A DNA stretch of 64,000 nt from Azolla caroliniana (Eukaryota; Polypodiophyta). The number at the start of each line of letters is the position of its first letter. Positions within the stretch are counted from its first letter, which is position 1. A program made the translations under genes and the position numbers. The stretch is from NCBI GenBank assembly GCA_043228905.1, contig JBHGNT010000010.1:5084001-5148000 (forward strand). The letters run 5' to 3'. The notes beneath the pieces are model-generated. The model saw only the letters and a list, made by a program, of their open reading frames with translations, was not told the DNA's origin and made no database searches. Shown in pieces: positions 32,858-45,651 of this stretch.

Positions 32858-35714
32858 TGTGCATGTGTGTATAAGAGAAATAGAGATATACAAGAGGAGG
32901 ATTATGTCTATGTTTCTGAGGAAACGGATCTTTATGTTTTTATGGACTCTGTGTGTAAGATAGATGGATAGAGAGAGAGAGAGAGAGAGAGAAAGGCATG
33001 AAAGGAAAATCTATGTTAGTGTTCATAAAGAACAGATTTGTATGTTTTCGTGGACAGAAAGAAAGACATGAAAGAAAATGCAATATTTGTGCTCGTGAAG
33101 AAGAAACAGATCTTCATGTTGGCCATTGCCCCCTCAAGAGTGAGACAGTATGAATATCTTCTGAACAAAGAAGAATTCACACCCCTGTTTAGATGTTTGT
33201 GCGGTCATGGGCTTTTATGAGACAGAGATTAGTCAGAAATGTATCTGAACGTCTGGACAAGGCCATAAATGACCTGTGAGACAAATGTGAGTCATTTTGT
33301 ATGCTGTCTGCCATTGTGCCTGTGAGAATGAAATGAAACGGTCTCTTAGCATCTTCAAAAGACCAAAAAGAGGCAAAAAAAGATGTAAGAGACCCGAAAA
33401 AATTATATTTCATGGTGTCTTTCTGTTTTTGTTGTTGTTATGTTATTGCCCAGAGAGAAATGAAAATGAAACGTTACTGTAAATTTTCCTTCTAAAGGCC
33501 AGAAGAAAATGAGATCAATACGCTACCATGGTCTCCTGTGAGAGAGAAATGGAAACATAAATGAAGCATCAGATTAGCATCCTCGGAATGAAATATGACC
33601 TACTAAATTGCTGCAAAGTGAGATCTTACTGTTGTCATGGTCCATGTGAGAAATAAATAAAATGTTTTAATGTGTTGAAACGGATTAAAAATGACATAGG
33701 AGACAGAAATGAAGACATGATGCTCTATCTTTATGTGGTAAGACAGATTTTCTGAGATTAATATGAATTGTCCTCTAAATGGCTGTACTGATGCAATACA
33801 TAAGAACAACGTTATGCTCATGCTATCTGTTTTCGATGGCAGTATTCTGCACTGGTTGACATTCAGTCCAGGTATACCATCATGTTTTGCGTTTTTCACT
33901 TGCTGAACAATTTTCAAAATTAGAACTGCAAAGTGAGATCTTACTGTTGTCATGGTCCATGTGAGAAATAAATAAAATGTTTTAATGTGTTGAAACGGAT
34001 TAAAAATGACATAGGAGACAGAAATGAAGACATGATGCTCTATCTTTATGTGGTAAGACAGATTTTCTGAGATTAATATGAATTGTCCTCTAAATGGCTG
34101 TACTGATGCAATACATAAGAACAACGTTATGCTCATGCTATCTGTTTTCGATGGCAGTATTCTGCACTGGTTGACATTCAGTCCAGGTATACCATCATGT
34201 TTTGCGTTTTTCACTTGCTGAACAATTTTCAAAATTAGAACATATGCTGATGTTCTTTCATGGGCAGACTGATGCAAAATGTAAGAACAATGTGTTTGCT
34301 TTTCTTTTCAGTGTCTACATGACACTAATTCAAGGATTTACTATAATATTTGTGTTTCTTTGTTTACTGAATGATGGTAGAATGCTTGCACCTCAGAAAA
34401 CATAGAATATTATCCACTGGCGGTTTTAAATTCCATAGAGGTGGCTAGGAAAAACATTTTGTTATCAAGGATCCACTGCAGTCCATATAAGCTTAAAAGC
34501 TGCTATTAATTTGAAATCTTGTACTTGTTTTTATCAATGAAGATTGATAATGGTTGTCTTATAATCATCCTTTATTTCTATTTTATAAACCCTATGCAAG
34601 GTTCTAGAAATGATGCTGGACATCCTTCTGATCCCTCTGAAAAAGAAATATTCTAGAGGACTTTTCAATTCCTCTAAAAGGGAAATGTGGGTTTAAAATC
34701 GATAGTGGTGATCTGGAAAAACATTTTGCTATGAAGACTCCAACTCTGTCTGATCCAGCTGACGAGCTCTTAGTAATTTTGAATTCTTGTATGGATCTTA
34801 TCATTAAAGACTGACATCCTTTCAAATCCTGCCAGAGGGAAATGTCCAGGCACAGAGACGTAAATTTGGCTTTAAGTCATGTGCAAGAGTTGATATCTTT
34901 CCATTTATAAGTTTATATGAAAAAACTAAATGTATGCATATACTACATCATGCAAAATAGATGTAAATAAGAGCATAGCATTTGGTATTAGAACATCAAA
35001 TTAATTATCCATCGGAATGCAGTAGAGATGGTCTGTGTGTTGTTGTGAACATGGATATATAGAGATTATGAAAATGCTTGAATGAGCTCAGGCTTTGCTT
35101 CACATCTATTGACTAATCGATAAACTAACATGCTATTGGCCTCTTGGTATTTCATTTGGATGTATCTCAATACACCTGTAGTTCTCCTCAGCTTGTCTCC
35201 ATGCTGTTTAGGTTAATGATATTCCATGGAATCTAGGGAATAAAAAGCATGAGCAGCCACAATCTATGCTTAAGATACTGATAAATGATTATTAGGATGT
35301 AGTTGGTTATTACAGAAGTTGTGTGTTTAGGATATGCAACTCATAATATGTTTAAACGAATGACAGGTTGACATGGTGATTGTACCTGCAACATCAGGAC
35401 AAATGGGTATCCTTCCTGGACATGTGCCTACTATTGCAGAACTCAAGCCAGGTGTTCTATCTGTTCACGAGGGTTCTGAGGTGAAGCAGTATTTTGTAAG
35501 TGGTGGCTTTGCATTCGTCCATCCGAATTCTGTTGCAGATGTCACAGTGGTTGATGCGTCACCTCTTGATTGGTTTGATCCTGAAGAAGTGAGAAAAGGT
35601 TTAGTTGAGTATACACAGAAATCGAGTGTTGCAAACACAGAACTCGAGAAAGCCGAAGCTCAGATTGGTGTCCAGGTCCACAGCGCTTTATTTGCTGCAT
35701 TAGGCTTGTCATGA
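32429..35714 (+). CDS. ATP synthase subunit delta-prime, mitochondrial (2 exons)
   Basis: Exons 32429..32716 and 35367..35714 join in phase 0 (GAG|GTAAAC ... GACAG|GTT) to give 211 residues. The N-terminus [18 protein letters not shown] is Arg/Ser-rich without acids, a typical matrix presequence of about 25-30 residues. The mature part has the F1 epsilon/delta-prime beta sandwich: [71 protein letters not shown], then a C-terminal two-helix part. This subunit is the homologue of bacterial epsilon and forms part of the central stalk of mitochondrial F1Fo. Length matches plant homologues (about 200). Intron 1 is 2.65 kb and contains a 315-bp tandem duplication. Confidence 0.95.
33611..34240. repeat. 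315-bp tandem duplication in intron 1
   Basis: CTGCAAAGTGAGATCTTACTG starts copies at 33611 and 33926; the two copies read identical along their length. The repeat opens an artefactual minus-strand reading frame of 224 codons made of two identical halves. Confidence 0.92.
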
Positions 35715-38097
35715 AGCAATGGTTGATTTTCTTTCCTTGTTTGCTTTTATGTCTACCGAAGAACTTTGCATCCTAGGTCTGTCTCTCACTAGCATGCATT
35801 AAATAATATTGTTTTTTTTGAAAGGGCACAATGCTGTTATTGTCTTAGGTGAGCAGATATGTACTTCATCATAAAAGGAAACTTTTCAAAACATTTTCGT
35901 TTCCTTTCTTGGCCTCTCTTTTCTATCATTTCTTCAGGTATCCAATACAATTACTGTTAATATTTTTCTTTTGCTTACAGCATACCTAGACTCTGGTTTG
36001 CATGTGAATTGGTGATTCAATAATACTCACTTTACCTGATTCTGTTTAATGTTAACAAGAGTACAAGAAATTGCATGTGTATATTTGAGTTACTTTTTCT
36101 TGTCTTTTAGATTGAAATTTGAAGATGAGGTGAATCAATATTGCGACATTTTTATTATACTAAATAAAAGAGTTCATGTCATGCATCTTCACATGATATG
36201 CTCATTAGTGGCATTTGTCAAATATTCTCGTTATTATATCAATAACCTTAAGAGTGGTAGATATTTGCTACCAGTAGATAATATCAATCTCTTCCATTTG
36301 ATAGTTAGCCTTTTGTTTTAGAACGCATGGGAACCATGTGCAATAAGTGAACAGTGTGATGGCATGGAAAAAGGTTTATTACTGTTGATCTACATACAAG
36401 GTTTGTGAAGGGACTGTTCTATATTAACTTTCAATTGAAAATATTCTTGGAATTGTATTTACAAAATGAAGATCGGAAATAGGATAGTTAAACGATATTC
36501 ACTGTTGACTTTGCCTCTGAAGCTTTTTGGGCCTTGTGAAAATAGTTTTGTAGTTGTGATTTGTTGCATAAAAATCACAAGGGAGCAAGAGGAGTACAAA
36601 CAATGGATGTCTGCTTTTTAATAGCAACATCTATATTACTAGTGGGAAACTTCAATGTGAAGGAAAAACTGAAAGATCTACAAGCTTTCAGTACCCAAAA
36701 CAAACTATGTATGTCTGTGACCTATCTCACTCCGTCAATATGAGTCATGATTTGGGTGTTCAATGGTTCTGTGAATATCACTAATTTATTGTGCCTCTAA
36801 CCGATCAAATATTTAAGTTTTGTGACCAAGAAAGTCTTATGGTTGAGCATTTTCTTGGCCTGGAAAGTTGAAGCTGATTTTGGAATCAGCTGTAATTTGG
36901 GGTTTTAGATAGCTGGGAGGGAACAGGGGCCCTCAAATGAAAGGCCCGACCCCTATTGATCTTATTTGTATAAGGTGGCAGAGGAGTCTAAATCAATGGA
37001 CATTAATGAACTATCATTGATGGACGTTGTACACTTGAATGACATGTGAAAATTGACTCCAGTTCCGGATGGATTAAAGCTCGAGGCTTTGACAACAATG
37101 TAACAACAACTACGTGTCTTATGGGATCTAAGCTGTCGAGATTGAGCGAAGGTCGAAAGACCATTTCGATGGGACATAGATATATGACGGATTGCTGCCT
37201 ATGAAAAACTAGCACCTAATCTCAGGTCAATGGTGACCAAAGTGCATTATGTACTCAAAGGTGCCTTAACATCATCGGAAATTGTGACTGGAATTCTTGT
37301 GATTTGGGATTGTGTTGTGATGAAGATGTAATGTGGTGTTTTTTCATGCCCAAAACTATTTAATATATCTAAGTTTTATTCATTATCATGAGCATAAATT
37401 ATATTTTCTGGGGTGGGAGTATTTATGTGAAGTTGATGGCTTATCACCTACTAGGGATGGTTTGCCAAGTCTCAGATGTTTTTCAGAGGAACATCAAAAT
37501 GTTACTCTCACTTGAAATGTCGTGTCAGTATAAACCATGTACGATTTAAATGATGTGAAAACAAGGCTCAAGCTAGCTCTACTTCTGATGGTCTCATTGA
37601 TGGATGCAAGTTTAAATCCTTGTAAGTTTAATTCTTATAGAGTATGTTAAAGGAGTAAACACAACATTCACAAAACGTTTCCATTATATCTAGAAAATCG
37701 TTTTATTCCTCCCATATAGACAAAAACTATGAGTGTCAATAAAAATTGGGTCATCTTACTTAATGATATACGTGAGCAAAGATATCATATGCAAGAGTGG
37801 ACGATAACAAAAACATTCGCAGTCTCTTCAAAAGGAAATGGACAATACTTAACTAAATTAGGGTTTGAGCAAACAAAAGCAAAAACTTCATTTTTCTTCT
37901 TTTATTTCTTTCCCTTTTTTGGCTTTAATATGGATAGAGCTATGGGTCTTGAGAAGAGCCGAATTGTGATGCTAGTGATAACAAAACAAAAAGCACACAC
38001 ACATTCTTTCTCTTTTTATCATAATTACACCACTAGCCCTACATCTTGGGTTTGAAACTCTGATTTTCTCACCTCTTTATACCCTCTTAATTTACTA
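35715..38097. other. Intergenic, no gene recognised
   Basis: AT-rich. No domain-bearing frame, tRNA or clear transposon was recognised. The first 200 bp should include the 3-prime UTR of the ATP synthase gene. Confidence 0.55.
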
Positions 38098-38185
38098 GAT
38101 GCCCTTCTGGAACATAGGGGTTGAATCCATGACTTTATGGTCTCCATTGGAGAAACTTACCAATTGAGCTACATCTATCTTAAGA
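38098..38185 (-). repeat. tRNA-like (SINE-type) sequence
   Basis: The minus strand reads GTAGCTCAATTGGTAAG (A-box and D-arm-like), a 30-nt middle, then TCATGGATTCAACCCC (B-box and T-arm-like), the layout of tRNA-derived plant SINE heads. The acceptor stem does not pair, so it is not a functional tRNA. No body or poly-A tail was identified. Confidence 0.4.
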
Positions 38186-38674
38186 ACATATTGATAAGGT
38201 TGAGCCAACATCTAAGCACGAATACCTTTTGTTCAATAAGATGTTATTTGGGTCAAAAGTATCCGGATCTCTCTGCTGCATGAATTTCGTGCGGTTACAA
38301 GATCGTACAAACTCCTCCAATAGGACTCATCTATAAACCAGCCATCGGCACGAGTAATGCGAAGAACAAAATCTCTCTCTCGATCTCTCGATCTCTCGCC
38401 ACAAAGAAATGAAGATTTCCGATGGGATGGGTATGGATCCACTCTGGCTGGGAGGGGCATCCATGAGAATATCTGTAAAACTACTCCTTTCTTCTGTTTC
38501 TTTCTCCCCCCTGCTCTGTTTCTACTGTTACTCCCCTGCTCCTGCTGCTACTCCCCTGCTCCTTCCTTCTATATATAGATGAGATGAAATGAACAAAGAA
38601 GAGACCGTGTTTCCACCTACGCTAAGCATCTTGCATCTTGCATTCCATCGCCCCCCTCTTCGCTCGAAGCTTCC

Positions 38675-38796
38675 ATGGAAACAAGCAGCAGCAAGGATGT
38701 GGTTGCAGCTCAGGTCTCTTCTCTCTCCCCTTGGCTTTTGTCTTTCTGTGCACTTCCACCTGAGGAATAAACGTTCCTCAGGTAAAATTTGTTTTT

Positions 38797-38893
<97 letters not shown>

Positions 38894-41800
38894 CTTTGGT
38901 TTCAGGAAGTAAAAATAAAAAAGTTTTTTGTGGGGAAATGGTTAGATCATACAAGTATTGCATCGTCCCTATTCTCTCGTGAGTGTGTTCTTCTCCCAAT
39001 TATCTTTGAGAAAGAGGGCGAAATGCATAAATGGAGAGAGATATCTTAATGCCTTAGGCTGAAATGGCCTGTTGGTAACGAATGAGAGACCACATCTTTA
39101 AATGTTTGTCTCATCTTTTGAGAACTAACAACCCAAAATAAATATAACCAAATTAGACGATCTGCCTGAGGTATCAGAAATGTCATTAGGTAAGCACTTA
39201 ACATTTTAAGAGTAGATGAACTCAATCATCTCCCTTAGAAAGATCTCTGATATGGGCGGATCTTTTACCTATCGAAGACAAGTGTGACAGGAATATGGTC
39301 CAGACAGACATGGCCTATGTACACGACAAATTTTTTATTGCCCAATCTATTGTAACCTCTTCTGAGCGTTATGGTTGAGACCCTGCTTGTGGCCCTTGAC
39401 TGACTTGTGGCACGAGAAGTAATAAAACGACTTTGGTGATGGTCTTTGTTTATAAGCTTTTGCGGTTATCTTTGTCCTTCAACATTTCTTCTCTATGTTT
39501 TTTGAGTCATAGCAAGAACAGTCCCAAAAACCGTTGATCTTCATTTTCCATTACCTTGCATAGTGGACCAAAGCTTTGAATGAAGAGGCTGTGGTACCTC
39601 CCTCCTATGTCTGTCTGGTTGAGGTTCATTTTTTTTAAAATGATGTCTATCATCATGTGGGGTGTGGCAAATTCAGCCCAGATGGAAACATTCATGAAAA
39701 CATGTGGGATGGATGCTTTGGTCATATCATCCATGAAAACATCATGGCTAGTGGATGCTCCATTTCTGTCCATGAAAGGTGTGGAGATCATATTGCTACA
39801 CTGTACATTAGGGTGGGGTTGACCACGATGTTAAATAACAACATTCTAGTTTTTCCTGGAACTGTGCATGGTGACATTGTTACTCTAGCAAGGATAGAGC
39901 TATATATCGTCGAGTGAGTCAATATTTGGTGTCTTAGGTCAAAGGGAAGTGTCCAAGGATGCTTGTAAATGTGACTACTAGAGAGACTTAGAATCCAATG
40001 CTTTGACTTGGCCTCCTGCTAAGTTAAAGTTAATTTGTTCTTGAAAATGTTTGTTACAGCAGGTAAAACCTTTTCTTGAGGACCGAATAGGTCATATTAT
40101 AGCTGCATTTTGAAGAGATGTATGGTTATAAACTAAAAAAATGTTCTTCCTGAGGAACATTATAGATCATACAGAAGTGAGAAACTATTTATTTGGCTAA
40201 ATGCGAGGTAGATTTTGTTGAAGAAACATAAATTCATGAACAATTCATGTTTTGTAAAGCTTTCTTTGGTTAGAGAGAATCTATTTATTTGGCTAAATGT
40301 GACTTAGGTTTGTTGAAGAAATTATAAAGTCATAAACAAGTTGTGTTTTGTAAAGCTTTCTTTGGTTAAATGATGCATATTCTTGGCTGAAGAAATTATT
40401 TTACAGGCTTTGCTAACAGCCATATCTGAGAAACTTGGACGGGAAGTAACCGTGTCTGTAAACAAGGCTGCAATTGTCACAACAGATGTAGACCTATCAA
40501 CTTCTACAGAAATGCAAGGTGAATTCAATATTGAAGAAGATTGTGTTTTTCTTTTCCATCATACATTTACTTTAGAGCTGCATATGTCCTATTTCATGTA
40601 TTAGAAGTTTTTTCATGCATTTGTTGAATTGGCATTTTTTTTTTGCATCCTCACTGCAGAGGAACCCGATGACTTTTATGAGTTCACTAAAGAAGACTAT
40701 GCTCGAATGGTGGCTAGTAAGAAACCAGGTTAGATCTACTATTTCTTGCTCATTTACAAGAATATTCATGGAGCAGAACCATTTATTTTCCAATCACTTC
40801 TTATAACCTTTCACTGGCAGAGATTTTGGAATCCTGCTGATTGACATTATAGCATGTTTATAAAAATGCATATTATGATGATAATATATTTGATTTTGTG
40901 ATCACCTAAATTATTTTGATGCTATCCAGATGTATTCCTGAAAACTAAGAAAATCAGAGATGCTGAAGCAGCAGCAAGACGCTCATCTATCTCTAAGGTA
41001 TACTGATGTGGCAACATATTTATATTTATATTGCAATATTATGGCCAGAGAAAACTGGAATCTATGTCTTTTTTTGTTCAGGCTGTCATTCGAGTGCTAT
41101 TTCCTGACAATTACATTCTTGAAGCAAAGTTTCAAGCTTCAGATTCTCTTTCTGAGTTGGTTGATCTTTTGAGAAAAGTAATATCGAGACCAGACATACC
41201 TTTCTATCTTTGTAAGGATGTTTCTGAATTATTATTATTTCATAATTCGTAATTGATGGGATATGGTAGAAGAAACAGGGAATGTTATTTCATAGAAAAT
41301 ATACCTTTATATTTTTTTACATGTACATTTTTCCAAATAAATGTTACTGTTATGAAGTAGCTAGCCTCAAAATTTGAGGTTGAATCACACTCCCAAAATT
41401 TATCCACAAGATTTATTTGGTGCGAATGAAAACATTAGTGTTAAGTTGAACGCTTGTGCTTATTGTTATTTTATATTGTCGGCTCTATTGTTCATTACAG
41501 ATACCACTCCTCCCAAGCAGAAGTTGCAACATCTAGAGAGAGATTTTTATACTGCTGGATTTACACCTGGAGCGTTGGTTCACTTCAGTTATGATGCCCT
41601 GAAAGGTTTCTTTTTAACTATTCAAATATATTAACTAAGCATATTAGTCTTTAATGGCATCAGCAATTTAAAAACTGCTGCAAGAGATTAGTACCCTTGC
41701 TTCCCACAAAATAATGTTAATATATTTTCAATGGAAATAGCCATCTTGATATCAATATGATTATGCCAAATTAATTGGAAATGATCTGGAGACCTCATTT

Positions 41801-42121
41801 CTTCATGGTGACATGAACCAAGTCATCGTTTCTTCAAATTTTTAGCAAAGCATTCTTCAGAACAGATCATCATTTCTTCATGTGTGCAATATAGGGACTA
41901 CTGAAAATCAATTGCAGGAGATTATTGGTGGACCATATCTCAAAAGTGATGTGATGGATATTTGTGACTTGCATTTGCTGGTAAAGCCTGTAACGGATGT
42001 TGAGAAGCCAGAACTCACAAGTGGAGCAGAGTCCCCTCCAGATAGAGCAGATAGAGCAGAGCAAAATGTGGTCTCAAAATCAAGAAAGACAGGAACAAAA
42101 CCAAAATGGATGAAGTTATAG
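38675..42121 (+). CDS. PUX1-like plant UBX domain-containing protein (7 exons)
   Basis: Exons 38675..38713, 40407..40518, 40660..40728, 40930..40997, 41082..41211, 41501..41605 and 41895..42121 give 249 residues, close to Arabidopsis PUX1 (about 250). The short first exon (METSSSKDVVAAQ) was chosen because it supplies the only good ATG, donor and phase for ISEKLGREVTV in exon 2. Then come DDFYEFTKEDYARMVASKK, LKTKKIRDAEAAARRSS, the UBX domain (about 97-172; VIRVLFPDNYILEAKF, PDIPFYLYTTPP, FYTAGFTPGALVHF) and a basic tail ending KPKWMKL. PUX1 binds the hexameric AAA ATPase CDC48/p97 and promotes its disassembly; that function is inferred from family membership. Exon 7 uses acceptor ATAG|GG at 41895, which fits phase 1. 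Confidence 0.92.
38801..38891. repeat. (GA)45 microsatellite in PUX1-like intron 1
   Basis: An uninterrupted GA run of about 90 bp, the longest pure dinucleotide run in the window, 87 bp inside the first intron. Confidence 0.97.
40185..40370. repeat. Imperfect tandem duplication (about 90 bp) before PUX1-like exon 2
   Basis: TATTTATTTGGCTAAATG and TTTGTAAAGCTTTCTTTGG occur twice, about 90 bp apart, with moderate divergence; the second copy ends about 40 bp before exon 2. Confidence 0.8.
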
Positions 42122-43671
42122 TGGGAATTTAGAGACTATGTTGTCATTATAAACTGAAGCCAAAGTGGAAGAAGCTATAATCAGAGCTTCAGTGACACTA
42201 TTGACGAAGTTATAATTAGAAATTAAAAAGTACAATTGTACAGTAAAGAGTACTGCACCGTGTCTCGAATAACGTTTTTGTAATTTAGTAGGCTGTGTAC
42301 TATGTTTTCAATTCTGTTTTGGTGAGCTTCTGGCTTTTAAAATAATAGAAATTCTAAAAAATTCTGGATGATGATTGGCTTATATTTTATAAGTATCCTA
42401 AGTCACTGACTATGATAATCAAATCCCCATTTTGACAGTCCGTTATAATCCTGTTTAAAGTTTGTTAAGTTGTGTCATAAGTTTCTTGTTAGTGAAAGAA
42501 CTTGTCTGTATGATAATATCACCGTAAACTTGATGTTCAACAGTGCGTAAATGGCATGCAATATGGCTCTTATTTTGTCTCCAATACAGAATGAAAGCAT
42601 TGATTACTGACATGTTGATGTATTGTCTTTGTTTCTCAATTCATCATTCTGGTCATTCGACATTGAGCTCTACAATAGTTTTCTTTTCTTGTCTGTACTA
42701 CTTTTTCAGTGTGAGCATATGCACTCAATATTGAACTTAAATGAAATCAATACTAGCTCCATTAGCAACCTCTGTAGCCCCTGTACAGTTTATCTTTATC
42801 CTTACCCCAATTTAGAGCAGTAATAATCTCCTCAGAAAAAAATGTGCTACATAAAGAAGACTGAAAAGTAATCACAAAATTAAAATGTTACCTATCCCTG
42901 ATCTAGATATGTTTTCTAATGTTTACAACAAAAATTGGCTTCGAGGCATGGAAAGTACTACTGTTTTAGCCTCCATGCAAATAAAATATTCTTATATATA
43001 GACTGATAACGTACACTAGAAATTATCAACTCCATACTGACATTGTTGCGAAAAATAGTTCTTTCAAGATGCTATGGTGCTCTGCCACATGAACACATTG
43101 CATACTGTCATCAGTTTGGTATCATGCAGTGGAGGTTCCATGCATTGCCTTGAGCACTGCTTCTTCATTGTTTTTATGTTGGCACTTGGTAAGCTGGGCA
43201 CAGATTTTCAACTACACGGATAAGCAATCATGACAAAGAATCTCATCACTTCCTGAGGAATCAGTTGAAATCTTTATCATAGTGAAGTCAATAAACTTGT
43301 AACATTTACATACACTCTAAAATGGCTGCTGTTCATCATGACTTTTATAGCTACAGAAGGTCCAAGGACACTTCGTGTTACAGCAGTGATGCCAGCATGA
43401 TGACATGGAAATCAAAATTGGCCAAGTATAATAGCTTCACAACAAACTAGAATTACATCTACTTTACAAAAAATGCTACATATTTACATGGCTGCCAGTA
43501 GTGGTTATGATGCTGATAGATTACGGGAATGTTTTCCTTTCACACAATCCTTTCCAGTTTGTGAAAGAATATCATGATTCATATTGGCAAGCTGTGATGC
43601 ATTCTGTTGATCATAAAAGATGGATAGTTCAGAAAAATAATTAATACATTAAATTCAGACGCATATTGTCT
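42122..43671. other. Intergenic between converging genes, no gene recognised
   Basis: AT-rich; should hold the 3-prime UTRs of the PUX1-like gene (plus) and of the kinase fragment (minus). Nothing else recognised. Confidence 0.6.
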
Positions 43672-44594
43672 TCAAACAGATGGGCTATTTTGAAAATCAG
43701 CAAGATCCTCGTGGTCTTCATCCTGCAAAATGAACAAAAATCCTTTTATTCACAACATATTATCTAAATCTAATATGGCAGAAAAAATGACATCTCGGTT
43801 CGATCAAGTCTCTTATAATTCTTGGGAAAACATTCTAGAAGCAAGCCTCATTTAGTTTTTTAATTTGTTTCTGTAAGAAATGATAAGGGAACACAAGGAG
43901 CCAAACACCAGAATCATCCTGAGATCAGCGAACATACTAAACAGGAAAATTGCATCATTAAGTCGTCAGGTGAAGTATCACCAAATAATGTAAAGAAAAT
44001 AGCTGCAATTGTTTTTGAGGTTCTGCTGATTCCAGAAATATTTTATGATGAAAATTAATAATGCTTACCCCTTCGTTCAATGTAACTTTCAGTGAACTAG
44101 AGCTTGAACAACTTGTCTCACAATCACTTGAGTAACCAAATAATGATGATGAATTTGCATGACTCTCCAGATGCCTCGATGTGAAATAACTGGTATCATC
44201 AATGCTCTCAGGAATTGGAACAAAAGCAGCCTGCATCAGTCCTAATTAATGAGTGGCAAGTTGGACACTCCAAAATAAAATTTCAAGGAACACAGTTTTT
44301 ATGCACCTTTCCCATTCTTAAGCATGGATTATTATACAATAATCTTCATTTGCTTTTTTACTGTTGACAACATGTAGTGGGGGGGCAGGGTTTGAACCTG
44401 CAGTCTTCAGGTCATGAACCTCTGTCTAGCTAGATTCTCCCAGCTGATGTCCTTGAAAAATGGGTGACTTTTTACCTGTGCTCTCAAATGTTTATCATCT
44501 TGATGGGTAAAATCTTAAAAACACAACAAACCCATTGCGTACCTCGGAGGCTCCTTTTGATCCTAATCGCCGATTGGGATCTTCCGTGAGAAAC
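43672..44594 (-). pseudogene. C-terminal exons of an IRE-type AGC kinase, kinase core missing
   Basis: Four exon-like pieces on minus. 44543..44594 reads FLTEDPNRRLGSKGASE, the end of an AGC kinase domain. 44420..44475 reads VKSHPFFKDISWENLARQ. 44069..44230 starts AAFVPIPESIDDTSYFTSR and continues Ser-rich. 43672..43722 reads DEDHEDLADFQNSPSV and stops. These match, in order, the C-tail of plant IRE/IREH1 kinases (regulators of root-hair tip growth in Arabidopsis). The donor after the second piece is out of phase with the third by one base, and the catalytic core (ATP site, DFG, activation segment) is nowhere in the next 3 kb upstream. I call it a truncated gene; an intact upstream part could exist only if rearranged. 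Confidence 0.72.
44360..44425 (-). repeat. tRNA-like sequence abutting the kinase-tail exon
   Basis: Minus: AGGTTCATGACCTGAAG then CTGCAGGTTCAAACCCTG (B-box-like GGTTCAAACCC) directly after LARQ of the kinase tail. It resembles the anticodon and T arms of a tRNA-derived SINE and may have replaced the original splice donor. Confidence 0.35.
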
Positions 44595-45651
44595 CTATAT
44601 TAGAAAAACAATCACAGAAATTACAAACACAATTTTATTAGAGGATGTGCCAATTCTAATATGCACAATAGCTTTTTCCAGCTTGATCACACATTGCATC
44701 TGGACTTTGCTAACCATGTCAACCTAAAGTAGGTTACTGAAGCTATCTATGCTAATTATTCATCATTGCATAAATCATTGTCTTATTCTCATGCCCTAGT
44801 ACTAGATCATGTAAGAAATAATCATGCATAGTAGTAAGGAACTAATTTGAGAAAGGTTCTCCTCTAATGACTGATGGATGTCTAATTAAAATCTGTTAGA
44901 AGAAAATGTTTTAATGAGTTAATTTTTTTTGCTGACTTTAGGTATAGGCAATTGTTGATCCTCACTTGCTTCAAATCCAAATTAAGAAGAATTCTGGAAG
45001 CAAAAACGTTTGTTCCATTTCAATCATGCATACAAACAGAGGTGAATTCTAGTGCAAACATGGAATCCCCAGTGTGTGTTGAAGATAATCAACGATCCGT
45101 TATCGATTCCTTCTACACATATAGGGCCACACTGTGCTAAGGGTAGAACAATAATTAGTCAGCGTTTTCCCTACACCTGGAACATTGAATTTCAGATATA
45201 TGCTTTGGAGCTAATCAACAGGCATTATCCATATGTAGAATGAGGGATGTTAAGTGCAGCAATTACAAAGATTGAAGAGGTCATGTTAGTTAAATAAGCG
45301 CTTAGATCAAAATCATTCTTCCTTAAGTGGAAAAATCTTGTTTCCTTGATTATAATATTTATTTCATCATAAGAGCATAAGAAATCCTGCTACAGATAAA
45401 ACTTCAGAGTTTACCTTAACATCAACACAACATAAATGTTAAACATAATCTACATGTCATAATCTTACCAGCAACTGATGAATATTCCTTCTTTTATTTG
45501 AGAATGAAAATGGAAAGCTTAATCTATCTTGAACCACCAAATACCAAAATGATAAACATAAATGAGATGTATTTATTTGTTGAAAACTGGAGTTTAATCT
45601 AATTAGCTTTTACACACCAAGGAATTCTTGTTTAACGCTGAAAGTCATTCC
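44595..45651. other. No feature recognised where the kinase core would be expected
   Basis: AT-rich sequence; neither strand shows GxGxxG, HRD/YRD or DFG kinase motifs. Confidence 0.55.

Noticed and set aside
33603-34277. 224-codon minus-strand frame in the ATP synthase intron
   Set aside because: Composed of two identical halves created by the 315-bp duplication; no homology and inside an intron.
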